DNA of 64,000 nt from assembly GCA_026545225.1 (NCBI GenBank), contig CM048846.1, positions 56,920,270-56,984,269 of the forward strand. The letters are read 5' to 3'. Below are positions 22,542 through 33,521 of this stretch, piece after piece. The position numbers and the translations under genes are program-made. The notes under the pieces were generated by a model, which saw nothing but the letters and a program-made list of their open reading frames with translations, did no database searches and was not told the DNA's origin. The stretch's first letter is position 1. Each line of letters begins with the position of its first letter. The stretch is from Cornus controversa (Eukaryota; Streptophyta; Magnoliopsida; Cornales; Cornaceae).

Positions 22542-23360
22542 CACCTCTTGGTTTAACCCATTGAAAATTAGTATTTAACCTTTAACTGAATTATAAAGAC
22601 ATGATCTGAATAAAGGTGTTTGGCTTTTCAATGCCTTAACAAAACTTGAGAATTGTTGGAAAAAAAGTTTGATGGAGTTCTGTGGAATGAAAATTTAAGA
22701 GAGCCTCTCACTGTTAAAAGATACATGATCAAAATAAGCCATGAATGCTGCATTGATTCGTTGAATAGTTGTCTAGTTGTCAGTATAATGAAATTACTTG
22801 CGTATACCAAATCCAAAATAAATAAATAAGTAAAATGCAACTTGAATTCATGTGTAACAAAATGTCATCTTAGAGCAAAGAAGGAAAAAGCAAATGCTTA
22901 AGGGACAATTAGTAAATAATAAAATTCACATTGTAACAAATCCAACAGTGGATTAGCTTAATTTACTTAATGGCAATCTATAGCCAATGCATGCTCAGCT
23001 TCTTATCTGTTACAGTGTGCAAGTATAATCCTTTTTCTTGCAAAATATATGCATAGCACATTCCATTTTCCTAAGTCAATAATATGGCCAACAGTGTTAC
23101 ATTGAAAGAAAACTAACTATAGATAACTGAATCACATAATTATTATATAGAAGAAATTATAATTAAGATGCAAAATAATCAATTGAGAGGCCAACTAGTC
23201 AAAAAGTTATATTTAAACACATTTCTTCTAATAGCCTACAATAACCAGAGTCCTCAGTGAACCAACAAGAATTGCAGTTACATTATTAGATTCTATTTTC
23301 TATTGGTTCATGTTTGCTTTGGGGAGTTGGCATTAATAAAGTTAAAGTGTAAGAGATTAC
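22542..23360. other. Host intron edge, no feature recognised
   Basis: AT-rich, no ORF, repeat or terminus. Its right edge is the splice donor of the host exon at 23,361. Confidence 0.5.
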
Positions 23361-23549
23361 CATATATTTCCTTTGCTATCTCATTGAATATACGAACCAA
23401 ATCTCTTCGATGGTAATAGTCGCTTGATTTTGGAAGACGGATGACATAAATATTATGAAGTAGTTCTTCAAATTGAGATATACGTTCTGGGGTGAAATTA
23501 TTCTTTTGTAATTCCTTTAATTCAAGTTTCCTTGCTTTCTTGAGCAGGA
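23361..23549 (-). CDS. Nucleotidyltransferase exon upstream of the catalytic exon
   Basis: This 189-bp exon encodes RISQFEELLHNIYVIRLPKS then SDYYHRRDLVRIFNEIAKEI and Y. Such a helical lead-in, with R-x-D-L-[IV]-x-[IV]-F, directly precedes the G-S motif in plant nucleotidyltransferases of this group. The donor after 23,361 is GTAATC. Joining to 8,402 makes a Gly codon and gives ...EIYGKSDD. The acceptor is TTTTCAG before 23,549, and the exon starts mid-codon, so an earlier coding exon must exist. It contains no in-frame ATG. I could not find the first coding exon between here and 25,343. Confidence 0.75.
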
Positions 23550-24557
23550 CTGAAAACAAAGCCAGATCATTAGAAGAATTACCAATTCACAAATCAAACC
23601 ATCATTCATACAGAAACATTCTACAACATCCAGATAATTTTCACATCAATGCACCATATTTATCAAATATTAGTGAGAAATGGATAAGACATGCACCATT
23701 GAAATGAGATGTAATGATGACACACCTTTTTCACCTAATCCCATGGTTTAGAACCTACAAGTTGGTGAATGTCGAGTCTTTAGCTTAAGAGAAGAAACCA
23801 CATAGTCCTACTACCTCTACAAATAATATATGTTTCAGCAAATAAGATGGTATTGCCTGTCACCAACTCTGCAAAAATAAACAATAGTAGTTCAATAAGA
23901 TTAACATTCAAAAACTTCACAGTATGCAATACAGATTTTACAAACAAAATAAACCAGTGAAGAGAAGTAACCACTTCACCAAATAAACATTGATGATGGT
24001 TATAATTAATACATTTATCAATCATGCTAAGCAATAATTCCACATTTTACAGACCCAAAACCCTGATGACTTCATATGATGCTTGACAAATGTGTTACTG
24101 AAGAGGCAAAAACAATATTGATAAAGTCTTATTTATATTTTGTCACTGAGGAGGTGAGGAAGTATGAGAGAGTGGAAAGGAACTCTTAGGTTGTTAATTT
24201 CAGTATTTTAGAATGAAGTTTTACCATATTTTAAAAATGTTTACCAATAGAAAAATTACTAGGTATAAGTTTAACTTTATCAAGCTGCAAGGCACTCTAA
24301 ATAAGCAAGATCATTCCTGATGCAAATAAAGAATGATGCCTTGAAAAGTCTCTTTTTGTTTAATGAAATTAAATTATTAAAATTCATCCTTGTTTCTATA
24401 AAAGTATCAATACGGTTTGGAACTACTAAGTGTTAGCTTAAGGAAGTGGTAAAATGTCATTAATGTTGTGTGGGTCTGAAAAGTCGGAGAAATCTGGAGT
24501 CATTAGAAGTTATATTATACATTAAACTCTTTTTGTTTAATGTATACTTATAACTTT

Positions 24558-24664
24558 TTTTATCAAGTAAGAACTCACACACTTTTTGCCCACGTCGGGG
24601 CTCGAACCCCTCTACTCCTCTTTGAGAGTAAGGAGGTTATACCATTGGACTAATGGCCCACTGG
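24558..24664 (-). mobile_element. Short tRNA-derived SINE
   Basis: Minus strand: A box TAGTCCAATGG and a consensus-like B box GGTTCGAGCCC about 45 bp apart, then a short tail ending GATAAAAAAAGTT. The flanks TGTATACTTATAACTTT (24,541-24,557) and TGTATATTTGTAACTTT (24,665-24,681) form a 17-bp target duplication with two differences. The acceptor stem does not pair, so it is not a tRNA gene. Confidence 0.75.
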
Positions 24665-25261
24665 TGTATATTTGTAACTTTAAAGCATGCCCGTTTCAAC
24701 AAATTGCAACAATTCCATTAATTCGACAAGATAAACAGTTTTTCAGATAAAAATAGATCCTTACCAAAAGGTGGATTGACAAATATCTAGTTAGATACTG
24801 TACCATGTAAAAGAGATTCATTTTCGTTTTAGTATAGTTCCCAAAGACCTCCTAACTGAGTAGAAACATATACACGGAATTTGACATAAACTAGCATGAA
24901 AATGCATATAAGGGCATCATTATCAAATGTTAAACCAGCTCTTAGCAATTAAACACGGGCAACAAGTGCGTATATGTGAATATGTCTATACACGACATGC
25001 ACTCTTTTCTTTGTTGTTTCAAAATCGATAAAGACGAATACTACTGTGATGTATGCCATTAACAAAATGGGTGTATATACACATGACAATAAAACAATTA
25101 GTAGATTCAGGTCATAGCTTCTAGCATCTCATAAAGTTGCATATAATTGCAGCACATACAGTAAAAGCCCTAAATTTGAAATCAAGTCAGGGCCATAAGC
25201 TGTTAAGAGAATCGGAAGCATAATAATAATAAAAAAAGACAGGAATTCAACAAACAACATC

Positions 25262-25288
25262 TATATATATATATATATATATATATAC
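25262..25288. repeat. (TA)n microsatellite
   Basis: About 13 TA units in the host gene's first intron. Confidence 0.9.
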
Positions 25289-25342
25289 AAACAATAAATA
25301 GATGTATGTATATAAGGAAGACAATCTTGGGTTGTCTGTACC

Positions 25343-25435
25343 TCGTAGAACCAAAGGCTGTCTAATTTTGGATCATCTATGAGCAAAAAGAACGCAAGTC
25401 TAGAGAGAGAACTTGAAAACGGAATGGGGCCCAGC
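25343..25435 (-). other. Probable 5' leader exon of the nucleotidyltransferase gene
   Basis: On the minus strand a CT-rich leader (AAGTTCTCTCTCTAGACTTG) ends at a good donor (TACGAG|GTACAG) at 25,343/25,342. The only ATG in it is followed by a stop four codons later (a possible short upstream ORF), so the exon is taken as untranslated. The start is set about 30 bp downstream of the TATA box and is approximate. Confidence 0.5.
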
Positions 25436-25460
25436 ACGATTCTGTAACTGATGAGCGGTG

Positions 25461-25470
25461 CTTATAAATA
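25461..25470 (-). promoter_or_regulatory. TATA box of the nucleotidyltransferase gene
   Basis: Minus strand CCTATTTATAAGC about 30 bp before the CT-rich leader and about 120 bp before its donor site. Together these make a plausible plant core promoter. It faces away from the transposon block on the right. Confidence 0.5.
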
Positions 25471-25489
25471 GGGATCAGGGTCGTCTCTT

Positions 25490-26100
25490 GTGGGGGAGAC
25501 GTCCGGTCCTTTGTCCTGTCCCTTAAAACGCACTATTTTGGTGCGTTTTCAAGTACGTAAATTAATCCCAACCGCTATTATCAACATAAGAGTTTTTAAA
25601 AGGGTAAATATTATTATAATATCATTATATTATTATTTTTTCTGCTTTAGATTCACAAAAAAAAAAAACTGTAGATGCAAAAATATATTAACTCAGTAGT
25701 AATAAAGTAAGGACACTCAACAGAACATATGGAAAGTGTCCCTTTCCATGGCACTTTCATGAGTCTTATGATTTCATTTATATTTGTTTCCTCTAAAGTA
25801 GGTACTTGATTTCTTCCCCTAAATGCTTGGATTGATCACATAATTTTATCTTCAATGATAAGGATTGAATGCTATTTGAATTGATGCTAACTAGATTGTT
25901 TTGACTGCTTTACAGTTGACTTGCTCCGACGGTTGCCACGCGTGCCCATTACTGCCACGGCTTAAGCCGTGTGAGCCTTCCACATGGCTTTTTCTTACTG
26001 GTAGGATTTTTCCCTCCACACTTTGTCCAAAATTCCTTTTGATTTCTGGGTGCAGAAGATGAAAGGGATTTCAGTCTTTTTTTTTTTACAGCAGTTATTA
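25490..26100. other. Spacer between host promoter and the Tat element
   Basis: AT-rich with one GC-richer patch at 25,918-25,985 (CCACGCGTGCCCATTACTGC). I see no gene. The 3' LTR of the minus-strand Tat element would be expected about here, but I could not find its ends. Confidence 0.4.
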
Positions 26101-26180
26101 TCCTAGAGCCAAACAGGCACTAGGCCTTGGGAAATGAAACGATGTGGTTATATAGGTTGTCAAAAAGGCGTCCCTTCAAT

Positions 26181-26190
26181 TTTATATACA
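26181..26190 (+). promoter_or_regulatory. Possible TATA box for the antisense ORF
   Basis: TTTATATACA on the plus strand, about 150-175 bp before the first open stretch of the antisense ORF. A second TA-rich stretch (CATATATAAG) lies at 26,222-26,231. Position only; weak. Confidence 0.3.
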
Positions 26191-26355
26191 TTCATCGCAC
26201 CCTTTTGGATTTCTGTTTTCTCATATATAAGATTTTTCACTTCTGCAAAACGAAAGCTCGAAAAATCCTTATTCAAGCTGTGGTTTGCGTTTCCTCCAAG
26301 GTCAGTGATCTTCGTCTTTTCCTCTTGTTCTTTTGGTTTCTTTTTTCGTTTACTT

Positions 26356-28454
26356 GTACATCGTGAGTCGGTCTGAGAGAGTTAGGATTGTGGATAGGTT
26401 TGAGGATGATGAAGTCGTAGAAAATGCTAATGACACCCTTAGTGGCGAAGATAGCGATTTGAGGTACATTGATCCAGAGGAAGCGGACCCTTCTAACTCA
26501 ATTAGGGTTTCACCTAACTTAGAGAAACTTAAGAATGACTTTAGGAACCCATCTAATGTTTCGCTTAGGTCATACCCTTCTGATTTCAACTTTTATTCTG
26601 ACGGGGGGGATTAATGATGGTGAAATGTTGTTCTCGGCAAAGCATTTCCCTTCGTTCTGCTTTCCCTTACACTCGTTCTATCATTTGGTCCTTTATCATA
26701 TGAATCTAGCCCCTATTCAAGTAAACCCTAATTTTTTTAGGGTTATTTCAAGTGTGCTAGTGCTCAATCAATTAAGATCACTTGAACTACGGTTTGATGA
26801 CATGAAGGTCTGTTACCAAGTGTGTGCAACCAAATTTGAGAAACATCAATACCATTTCTACCCTCGGTCAGGCAGGTCACTAAGCTTAGGTCACCCTTCT
26901 TCTGACAAAGGTTAGAAAAAACAGTTGGTTGTCGGTGGTAGCTGGAGAGTCCCTTTTTTCTGATAAATACCCAATTCCAAAGAAGTTCGGTTGTGTTGGT
27001 ATACCCACTTTTGACACCTTCCTTGATCTTCATTGTAATTCTACGGTTTGTGAGATTCTTCTTTTTTCTCATATTTATTCTTATATTGGTGTAGTTAGAG
27101 ATTCATTTCCCCATTTGGAGGTTGATACTTGCCTGAAGACTCTTCAGGAGTTTGTGTGGAATAATACTCCTGATTCAAAAACTCTCCTAAGCCCTAAAAA
27201 TCTCAGAGCTATTGCTAAGAGCGCTTTGAAGGTTAAAGAGATGAGCTTGTTGGTAACTACACATCGAAAGGGGAAGCAATTGACTGGGGAAGAGAAGGCC
27301 ATAACGGCCTCATTGAAGGAAAAACATGCTCAGGATGAGCTGGCCAAGAGGAAATCTCCTGAGGCTCCTGCTGTTGCAAAATGTGAATAGAGAGGTCTAA
27401 TCCAGAAGATTCAAAAAACCTCGGTCGTTTTGTTATTTCCTCCTAATAAAAAAACCATTGACTCTGCTTCTACTAGTCTTGCTCCTCCTTCGACAGCTGA
27501 AGGGAGGTTGAGTGATCATGGTTTTGGTGATGCTTCTTCTGGTCCTTCATCTGGTGCGGTCGTCCCTTGGGTTCCTCGAATGATTAAAGATGATGGCTCA
27601 CCTCTTTCTTCTAAGGACTTAGCTTTTAATGATCAGTCCTCTCTCACGGCTTATCTTAGTGGGATGTAGCCTCTAAAAGGGTCTTAGAGGATGAAGGAAG
27701 TGTCCATTAATTACTTAGTGGAATCCTATCCTGACATAGCTTTGAGGGTAAATTTCTTTTCTTTTAAAATTTGTGCTTTTCAACTTTACGCTAACTTATT
27801 TTTATGTTTTTGTCAGAATATGTTTGAGGTGGTTGTCATGTGTTAGGCAGTTGAACAAGCGGTTGTCAAGGTGAAGAGAACCCTCACTGAAAAGAAGAAA
27901 ATTAAGACTGAGATGAAGGCAGCTCTAGACGTTGTAGCTGATGAGTGGTCCAAGTGCAACGTCCTCTAGGTGGATTTAGAGAGAAGTAAAGCTCTTTGTG
28001 CTACTCTCCAACGAGAAAAGGAGACCGCTGAACTTGAGAAAGTAGTAGCTGAATCGAAAGTCAGTGAATCCAAACTCACCATTTTGTCTTTGTTTAGTCG
28101 GGTTGCATCCTTAAAAATGGAGCCAGAGCTCTTTATGAGAGATTGGTTAGATCAGTTCAGGTTTAGAATACAGAAGCATACAAAATAGAATTTGAAGATG
28201 CGAACAGTGTTCCTAATCAGTATTCTTACCCAGAGGGTCCTGATCAGTACGATAGAGAAATGGGCATCTTGAATGAAGATTATAACGATCCTGAGATCAC
28301 TGAAAAGAAGAGTGTGTTATTGGAAGTTATGAATCCTTCAGAAGCTCCTCTCCCTTCTAAGGATTTTGAGGCTGCCCTTGTAAACTCTTCTGCCAACATT
28401 AATCTAGTTGGTGATGTTAGTTTTCTTCCCTCAACTCAGGATGCTAATTCTTGA
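26356..28454 (+). pseudogene. Antisense ORF (aORF) of the Tat-lineage element, degenerate, with intron
   Basis: Open pieces on the plus strand, opposite to the element's gag-pol: an acidic N-terminus (26,356-26,614), a hydrophobic block FPLHSFYHLVLYHMNLAPIQ (about 26,650-26,720) like the 'putative gypsy type transposon' domain (PF04195 as I recall), a middle part (26,929-27,390), and a charged coiled-coil-like part rich in Lys/Glu (27,840-28,180) followed by DWLDQFRF and a Ser/Pro tail. Internal stops and shifts separate them. Tat-lineage elements (Retand, Grande) are known to carry such an antisense gene near the 3' end. Its role is unknown. Confidence 0.6.
27748..27816 (+). other. Candidate intron in the antisense ORF
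   Basis: GTAAAT at 27,748 and TTTTTGTCAG ending at 27,816 bound 69 bp of T-rich DNA. Removing it joins ...YPDIALR to NMFEVVV in the same frame, whereas reading through gives a hydrophobic stretch unlike the flanks. Confidence 0.55.
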
Positions 28455-28640
28455 TGACTTTGTTACTTTAATTTGTACCCAATCCCTTATTAGGGAATTT
28501 TGTAATGAACATTTTAGTTATAATAGGGAATTTTGTAATGAACATTTTTGTTTTAAAAGAGATTTATGTTTCTGAATGTGTATAATTTCTTTCACTATTA
28601 ATATACTTTTGATCATAAATTTATCCGTTTTAGGGCTTTG
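28455..28640. other. Spacer with a short duplication
   Basis: TAATAGGGAATTTTGTAATG occurs twice in near-identical form (about 28,487 and 28,522). Probably the 3' UTR of the antisense ORF (CAATCCC, TTTTGTAATGAACATTTT). No gene. Confidence 0.4.
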
Positions 28641-29400
28641 GATGTCATTCGGCTAGTCATGCCTTAGCCAATTTTATTTGTTATTGGCACTTGGCCAGTC
28701 ATGCCTGAGCCAATTTTACTTGTTATTGGTGCTCGGCTAGTCATGCCTGAGCTAATTTTACTTATTATTAGCGCTCGGCTGGCCATGCCTTAACCAATTT
28801 TACTTATTATTAGCGCTCGGTTGACCATGCCTTAGCCAATTTTACTTGTTATTAGCGCTCGATTGGTCATGCCTGAGCCAATTTTACTTATTGTTGGCGC
28901 TCGGCTGGTCATGCCTGATGCCTGAGCCAATTTTACTTGTTATTGGCGCTTGGTTGGGCCTGCCTAAGCCAACTTTACTTATTATTGGCATTTGGCTAGC
29001 CATGCCTTAGCCAATTTTACTTGTTATTGGTGCTTGGCTAGTTATGCTTGAGCCAATTTTACTTATTATTGGTGCTCAGCTAATCATGCTAGAGCCAACT
29101 TTACTTATTATTGGCGCTTGACTAGTCATGCCTGAGCCAATTTTACTTGTTATTGGCGCTCGAATGGTCATGCCTGTGCCAATTTTACTTGTTACTGGCA
29201 CTCGGTTGGTTATGCTTGAGCCAACTTTACTTCTTATTGGCACTCGACTGGTTATGCCCGAGGCAATTTTATTTGTTATTGGCGCTCGACTGGTCATACC
29301 TAAGCTAATTTACTTGTTATTGGTGCTCAGTTGGTCATGTTTGAGCCAATTTTACTTGTTATTGGCGCTTGGCTGGTCATACCTGAGCTAATTTTATTCA
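28641..29400. repeat. 42-bp tandem array, about 18 units
   Basis: Repeating unit contains TCATGCCTGAGCCAATTTTA followed by CTTGTTATTGGCGCTCGGCTGG. I count 18 variably diverged units, with one unit carrying a local ATGCCTG duplication near 28,912-28,925. It lies between integrase and the antisense ORF, i.e. in the 3' untranslated region of the minus-strand Tat element. Such variable arrays are a known trait of that lineage and can seed satellite DNA. Because 42 is divisible by 3, frames stay open by chance (14-residue repeats) but are not taken as coding. Confidence 0.9.
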
Positions 29401-29499
29401 TGGCTTATATCTATGAGAACAACAGAGAAAATAACCTGACAAAGTTTAGTTTACACATAGTATTTATTTAAGTGTATTGCATTCCAAGATTTTTTTATT

Positions 29500-30690
29500 T
29501 ATGCCCAATCCCCATGGATCCTACGGAGTTTGTATGCTCTTTTTCTAATCACTTTGATAACTTCATACAGGCTTTCCCAATTTGCTGCTAGCTTTCCTGC
29601 CTTCAGTTCTTTGGTGTTCTCCATTACTTTTCTTAAAATCCAATCTCTTTGCCTAAAGACTCTGCGCTTCACCTTTTTATTGTAACTGTTTCTTAACGTC
29701 TACTGGTATAAGGCAAGGTGGATCTAAGCTGATTCCCTCTGTTCTTCCAACAAATCTAGGTTTTGATCAATACGACGGTCATTTTCATTCTCTTTAAATT
29801 CTTCGACCTAAGGGTTGGGACCTACAGTTCGGTTGGTATAACTACTTCGGTTCCGTAGGTGAGGCAAAAAGGACTTTCTTTGGTAGGTCATCTTGGAGTT
29901 GTCTGAAATGCCCATTGGATGTCCAGCAATTCTTCTAGCCAGCGTCCTTTTCGATCTTCTAATTTCTTCTTAATGTTGGTGAAGATGGTTTTATGGGTGA
30001 CCTCTGCTTGCTTGTTTCCTTGTGGGTATGATCTAGAAGATAACATTTTATTGATTCCATATTCTTTAAAAAACTTTCGTACTAATTTATTGTCCAAGTT
30101 TTTTCTGTTGTCCATTATAATCACAATTGGGATTCCAAAGCAACAGATGATATTGTTCCATATAAACTTCTTTACTTAGGTGTGGGTAATGAATGAGAAA
30201 GCTTATGCTTCTACCCATTTTATGAAGTAGTATGTTGCCAATAGCACGAATTGCTTATTCTATGCTACCAGCAGAAATGGGCCTACTGAATCCATTCCCC
30301 CATCGAGTGAATGGCCATGGACTCGCCATCACGTTCAAGTCTCTTGGCGGCTAGTGTAGTATATTTACGTGGCATTGGTATTCGTTGCATTTCTTGGTAT
30401 ATTCAGCCGCATCTAGGGCCATGAATGACCAAACATACCCCTGTGTGAGTGCCTTAGGGCTAAGGATCTCCCTCCAGAGTGATTACTATATACGTCATCA
30501 TGAATCCCTTTCAAGACTTCATTTGTTTCCGATGGGGTTAGGCATCTCTGGTAGGGTCCTGAGAATGATCTCCTGTACAACTGGTTGTTGATAATGACGT
30601 ATTTTGTCACTTTCATCCTAAGCTTTCGTGATTCTTCTTTTTGTTCTGGAAGGGTTCCTTTGCTGAGGTAGAACACTATGGGGTCCATCT
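29500..30690 (-). pseudogene. Tat-lineage integrase, broken
   Basis: Minus strand in order: the N-terminal region PIVFYLSKGTLPEQKEESRK with LYRRSFSGPYQRCL and NHSGGRSLA (30,688-30,413), then core pieces with MDNRKNLDNKLVRKFFKEYG (D of the D-D-E triad in a changed context) and SYPQGNKQAEV with the downstream Glu region (30,124-29,888), then the C-terminal end GKLAANWESLYEVIKV...RRIHG (about 29,600-29,511). The first core Asp segment (30,180-30,410) is broken by stops. Integrase inserts the cDNA into the host chromosome. This one is inactive. Confidence 0.8.
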
Positions 30691-30979
30691 AACTCAGTTC
30701 CTCAGAGATTCCCAACATCTGATGAGTTTTTATTGTATTTGGCCTATTCAGTGTCTCCACCGTTACTAGTCTGGTCAATGACTCATCTACATACGAAGTT
30801 GAACAAGCCAATCGGTTGGCCTCTTCATTATGTTCCCTCGTAATGTGGCGAAATTGGATCTGATCAAAATTCCTGGCTTCCATACTCACTACTTCCTTAT
30901 ATGAGTTCATTCTTTCTTCTTTGGTGTGATATTCTCCTTTAACATACTTCATAATTAATTGTGAATCGCTAAAAACCAT
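30689..30979 (-). pseudogene. Second (archaeal-type) RNase H of a Tat element
   Basis: VFSDSQLIMKYVKGEYHTKE then ITREHNEEANRLA is the aRNH domain that sits between the RT-linked RNase H and integrase in Tat/Ogre/Retand elements. The motif D-S-Q-L and the late E-x-N-x-x-A-[DN]-x-L-A block are visible, with Asp replaced by Asn in the latter. It is contiguous with integrase downstream, and its beginning (31,000-31,060) is interrupted by a stop. Confidence 0.75.
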
Positions 30980-31605
30980 TAAAAATTTTACCTACAAGGC
31001 TTTCACTAGTCGCAGACCTGCAATTAGTGCTTCATATTCAGTCTCATTGTTTGATGCCTTGAACTACAGTTTGATCATATGGTGAAGTCTCGTTCCATCT
31101 GGAGTTTTAATTTTGATCCCAATTCCTACTCCCATTTTTCGTGAGGATCCATCTACGTACACTTCCAGCGTGGAATGGTTTACTGTTTTTCTTCATCTTC
31201 AGACTCATATTTGAGTAGGAAATCTGCAATGACCTAACCTTTTTTTGCTATTCGGGATTCAAATTTGATGTCGAAAGATCCAAGTTCCATAGCCTATTTC
31301 ATGGTTCTTCCTAATATGTTTGGCTTGTTGAGGATTGCTCTCAATGGAAGTGTGGTGGGCACCGCTATAGGGTGTGACTCGAAGTAGTGCCTTAGCTTAT
31401 TCTTTGCATGAACTAAGGTTATGATAAATTTTTCTACTTTCTTGTATCTTTTCTAAGTGTCAATCATGGTTTTGCTGGTGTAGAAAATCAGATACTATTT
31501 TTTTCCTTCCTCTCTGACCAGGGCTGTGCTTGTTACCTATTGAGACATGGCCAGATATAGGTAAAGCGATTCGCCATCTCTTAGGACAAAGAGAATTGGC
31601 GGGTT
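30980..31605 (-). pseudogene. RNase H (RT-linked) of the Tat element, distal part
   Basis: Minus-strand reading gives pieces such as RWRIALPISGHVSIGNKHSP then a KTMIDT...KVEKFIITLV..KNKLRHYFESH stretch and, closer to 31,010, a QASNNETEYEALIAGLR-like block. This is the RNase H connection of Tat elements. It continues across the solo LTR at 31,611-34,107. Stops are scattered through it. Confidence 0.6.
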
Positions 31606-31610
31606 CCACA

Positions 31611-33382
31611 TGTCACACCCCGAATTTTTGAGACGTGATCATATAAAATAAAATAAAATAAACATATTAATTAATTAAAACCTTATGCACTTAATATTTC
31701 AAATACAAACTTTCTCACTTAATATTTCATCTCAATAAAATAATATCTTACACCCACAACCAAAGTCTTTCTTTCCGATTACAAAAGATATTATAATAAA
31801 ATAACCTCAATTTAAACTCTTTATGACAAAACACGCTCTCAAGTAACCTCTGATAAATTCTTCACTACTCCATACTTCAGCCAGACCTGAAATATTTTTA
31901 GAGTGAGCACAACAATCGCCCAGTAGGAAAAATCACAACTCTACTTCCATAAATACACGAAACAACATACAAAAGAATATATAACTTAAATATACATAAA
32001 TTTAGGCATAAATAAAAATAATAATGATAAAACAACTACTGTAAAATGCAACCACCATTTAAGATTTTAGCATAAAGTCAAGTCCGAGCATATTCAGTAA
32101 ATTATTATAATTTTATCATATATACCATACAAATAATCGTTCAATAAATAACTAGTGCAAGTATAAATCAATTATTGATAAATTAACCATAATATAACCC
32201 CTCGACATGTATACCGCACACACACATCGCAAATTTTCGGTCATTCTCACGGCGGGCCGCTGAACCCAACTATAGTTCCGAACAGTTCTCAGATTTTCAA
32301 CCGAAGGGATTACAACCCTGCCTATTTTCACTCGGTTATACATGTACGAGCACAAACAATCAAATTTCATTCACAATGATCAACAAAACACAATTCGTGT
32401 ATCATTTCTCAAACCAAATACTTATATACCATCCAATTCAGAAGATAGAACTTCTCTCTTCAAAATACTATTCATTTACAAAATTTCACTTGATCGATAA
32501 TTAATTAAACAACAAATAAAACGTCCAAAAGCAATAATGGACTTATTTCTTATAACTACCAATTTAGCTAAACTTAATTCAAAACAAGTAATTTCAAATT
32601 ATAAAATTAAAACATAACAAAAGTGAGTTTACAATCTTAAAGAAAATACAACTATATATATTAAATTTACCTTTGTCCACAATTTGGATTCAATGATTCC
32701 ATGCAAACAATACACACGTGTATATATATAAACTATTGGTAATACCAATGTAATATTTATATACCATTATAATTATATACTAAGAACCAAATAAAGTACA
32801 TATATAATCTAAAAAAAAAACGACGACTTACAAACCGTTTACAATATGCATATCACCCACTGACATACTAACAAGTTATTCCAAGACTCACATCATCATT
32901 TATATAGACCCATTAGCAAATGAGTTTCATAAATATAAAAATATATAAGAACGTATATAACAAAACAAAATATAAAATATAAAATATTTCTTCTATAACT
33001 TCCATCTACTAGCATATATAAAAATAGAGTACTCCTTAAATCCCCTACCTGTTGTACTTCTTTTCCTCTGTCGATGAGTCCTTTCTCTCATTCCCTCTTC
33101 TCTCTCTAATTTCTAAATGAGCGAATGTTATGTCCCCAAAGTAAGAGAGATCTGTTGTTATATATATATACATAGTCCTTTTGTAACTGACGAGAAATGA
33201 AAGGTCTAACATTTAATTTAGGTAATAATTAACTATAAATTTTGCTTCAGTTGAGAAGCTGTAAAGTCTCCTATTAATTGGTGCTTTACTCCCTATTAAC
33301 AACACAATAAGTAACAACCCTTGTAATAAATAACACTCATCATTACTAACCCCTTCACATCCCCACATTATCCATACTCACC

Positions 33383-33414
<32 letters not shown>

Positions 33415-33481
33415 TATACATATATATCTACACTTTTATATCACTATCTTTTGACAATGTTTTGTTTTTTTTTCTTTTCTA

Positions 33482-33521
<40 letters not shown>

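Larger units (their letters stand above)
8403..23360 (-). other. Giant host intron (about 15 kb) packed with retroelements
   Basis: The donor is at 23,359-23,360 and the acceptor at 8,403-8,404 on the minus strand. The joined codons keep frame. Nearly all of the length is LINE, Gypsy, Copia and SINE sequence listed separately. Native intron is probably confined to the edges (about 8,403-8,700 and 22,542-23,360). None of the insertions disrupts the flanking splice sites. Confidence 0.65.
23550..25342 (-). other. Upstream intron(s) of the host gene
   Basis: AT-rich DNA between the coding exon and the leader exon. It should hide at least one small coding exon with the start codon, which I cannot place. 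It contains the SINE at 24,558-24,664 and a TA microsatellite at 25,262-25,288. Confidence 0.45.

Noticed and set aside
24558..24664. Functional tRNA gene
   Set aside because: A and B boxes are present but the acceptor stem does not pair, and the block has a tail and flanking duplication like a SINE.
29076..29391. Repeat proteins on both strands at the 42-bp array
   Set aside because: The unit length is divisible by three, which keeps frames open automatically. There is no start context and the place is an element's 3' UTR.
28641..29400. CRISPR-like array
   Set aside because: Units are contiguous and diverged with no unique spacers, and the genome is clearly plant nuclear.
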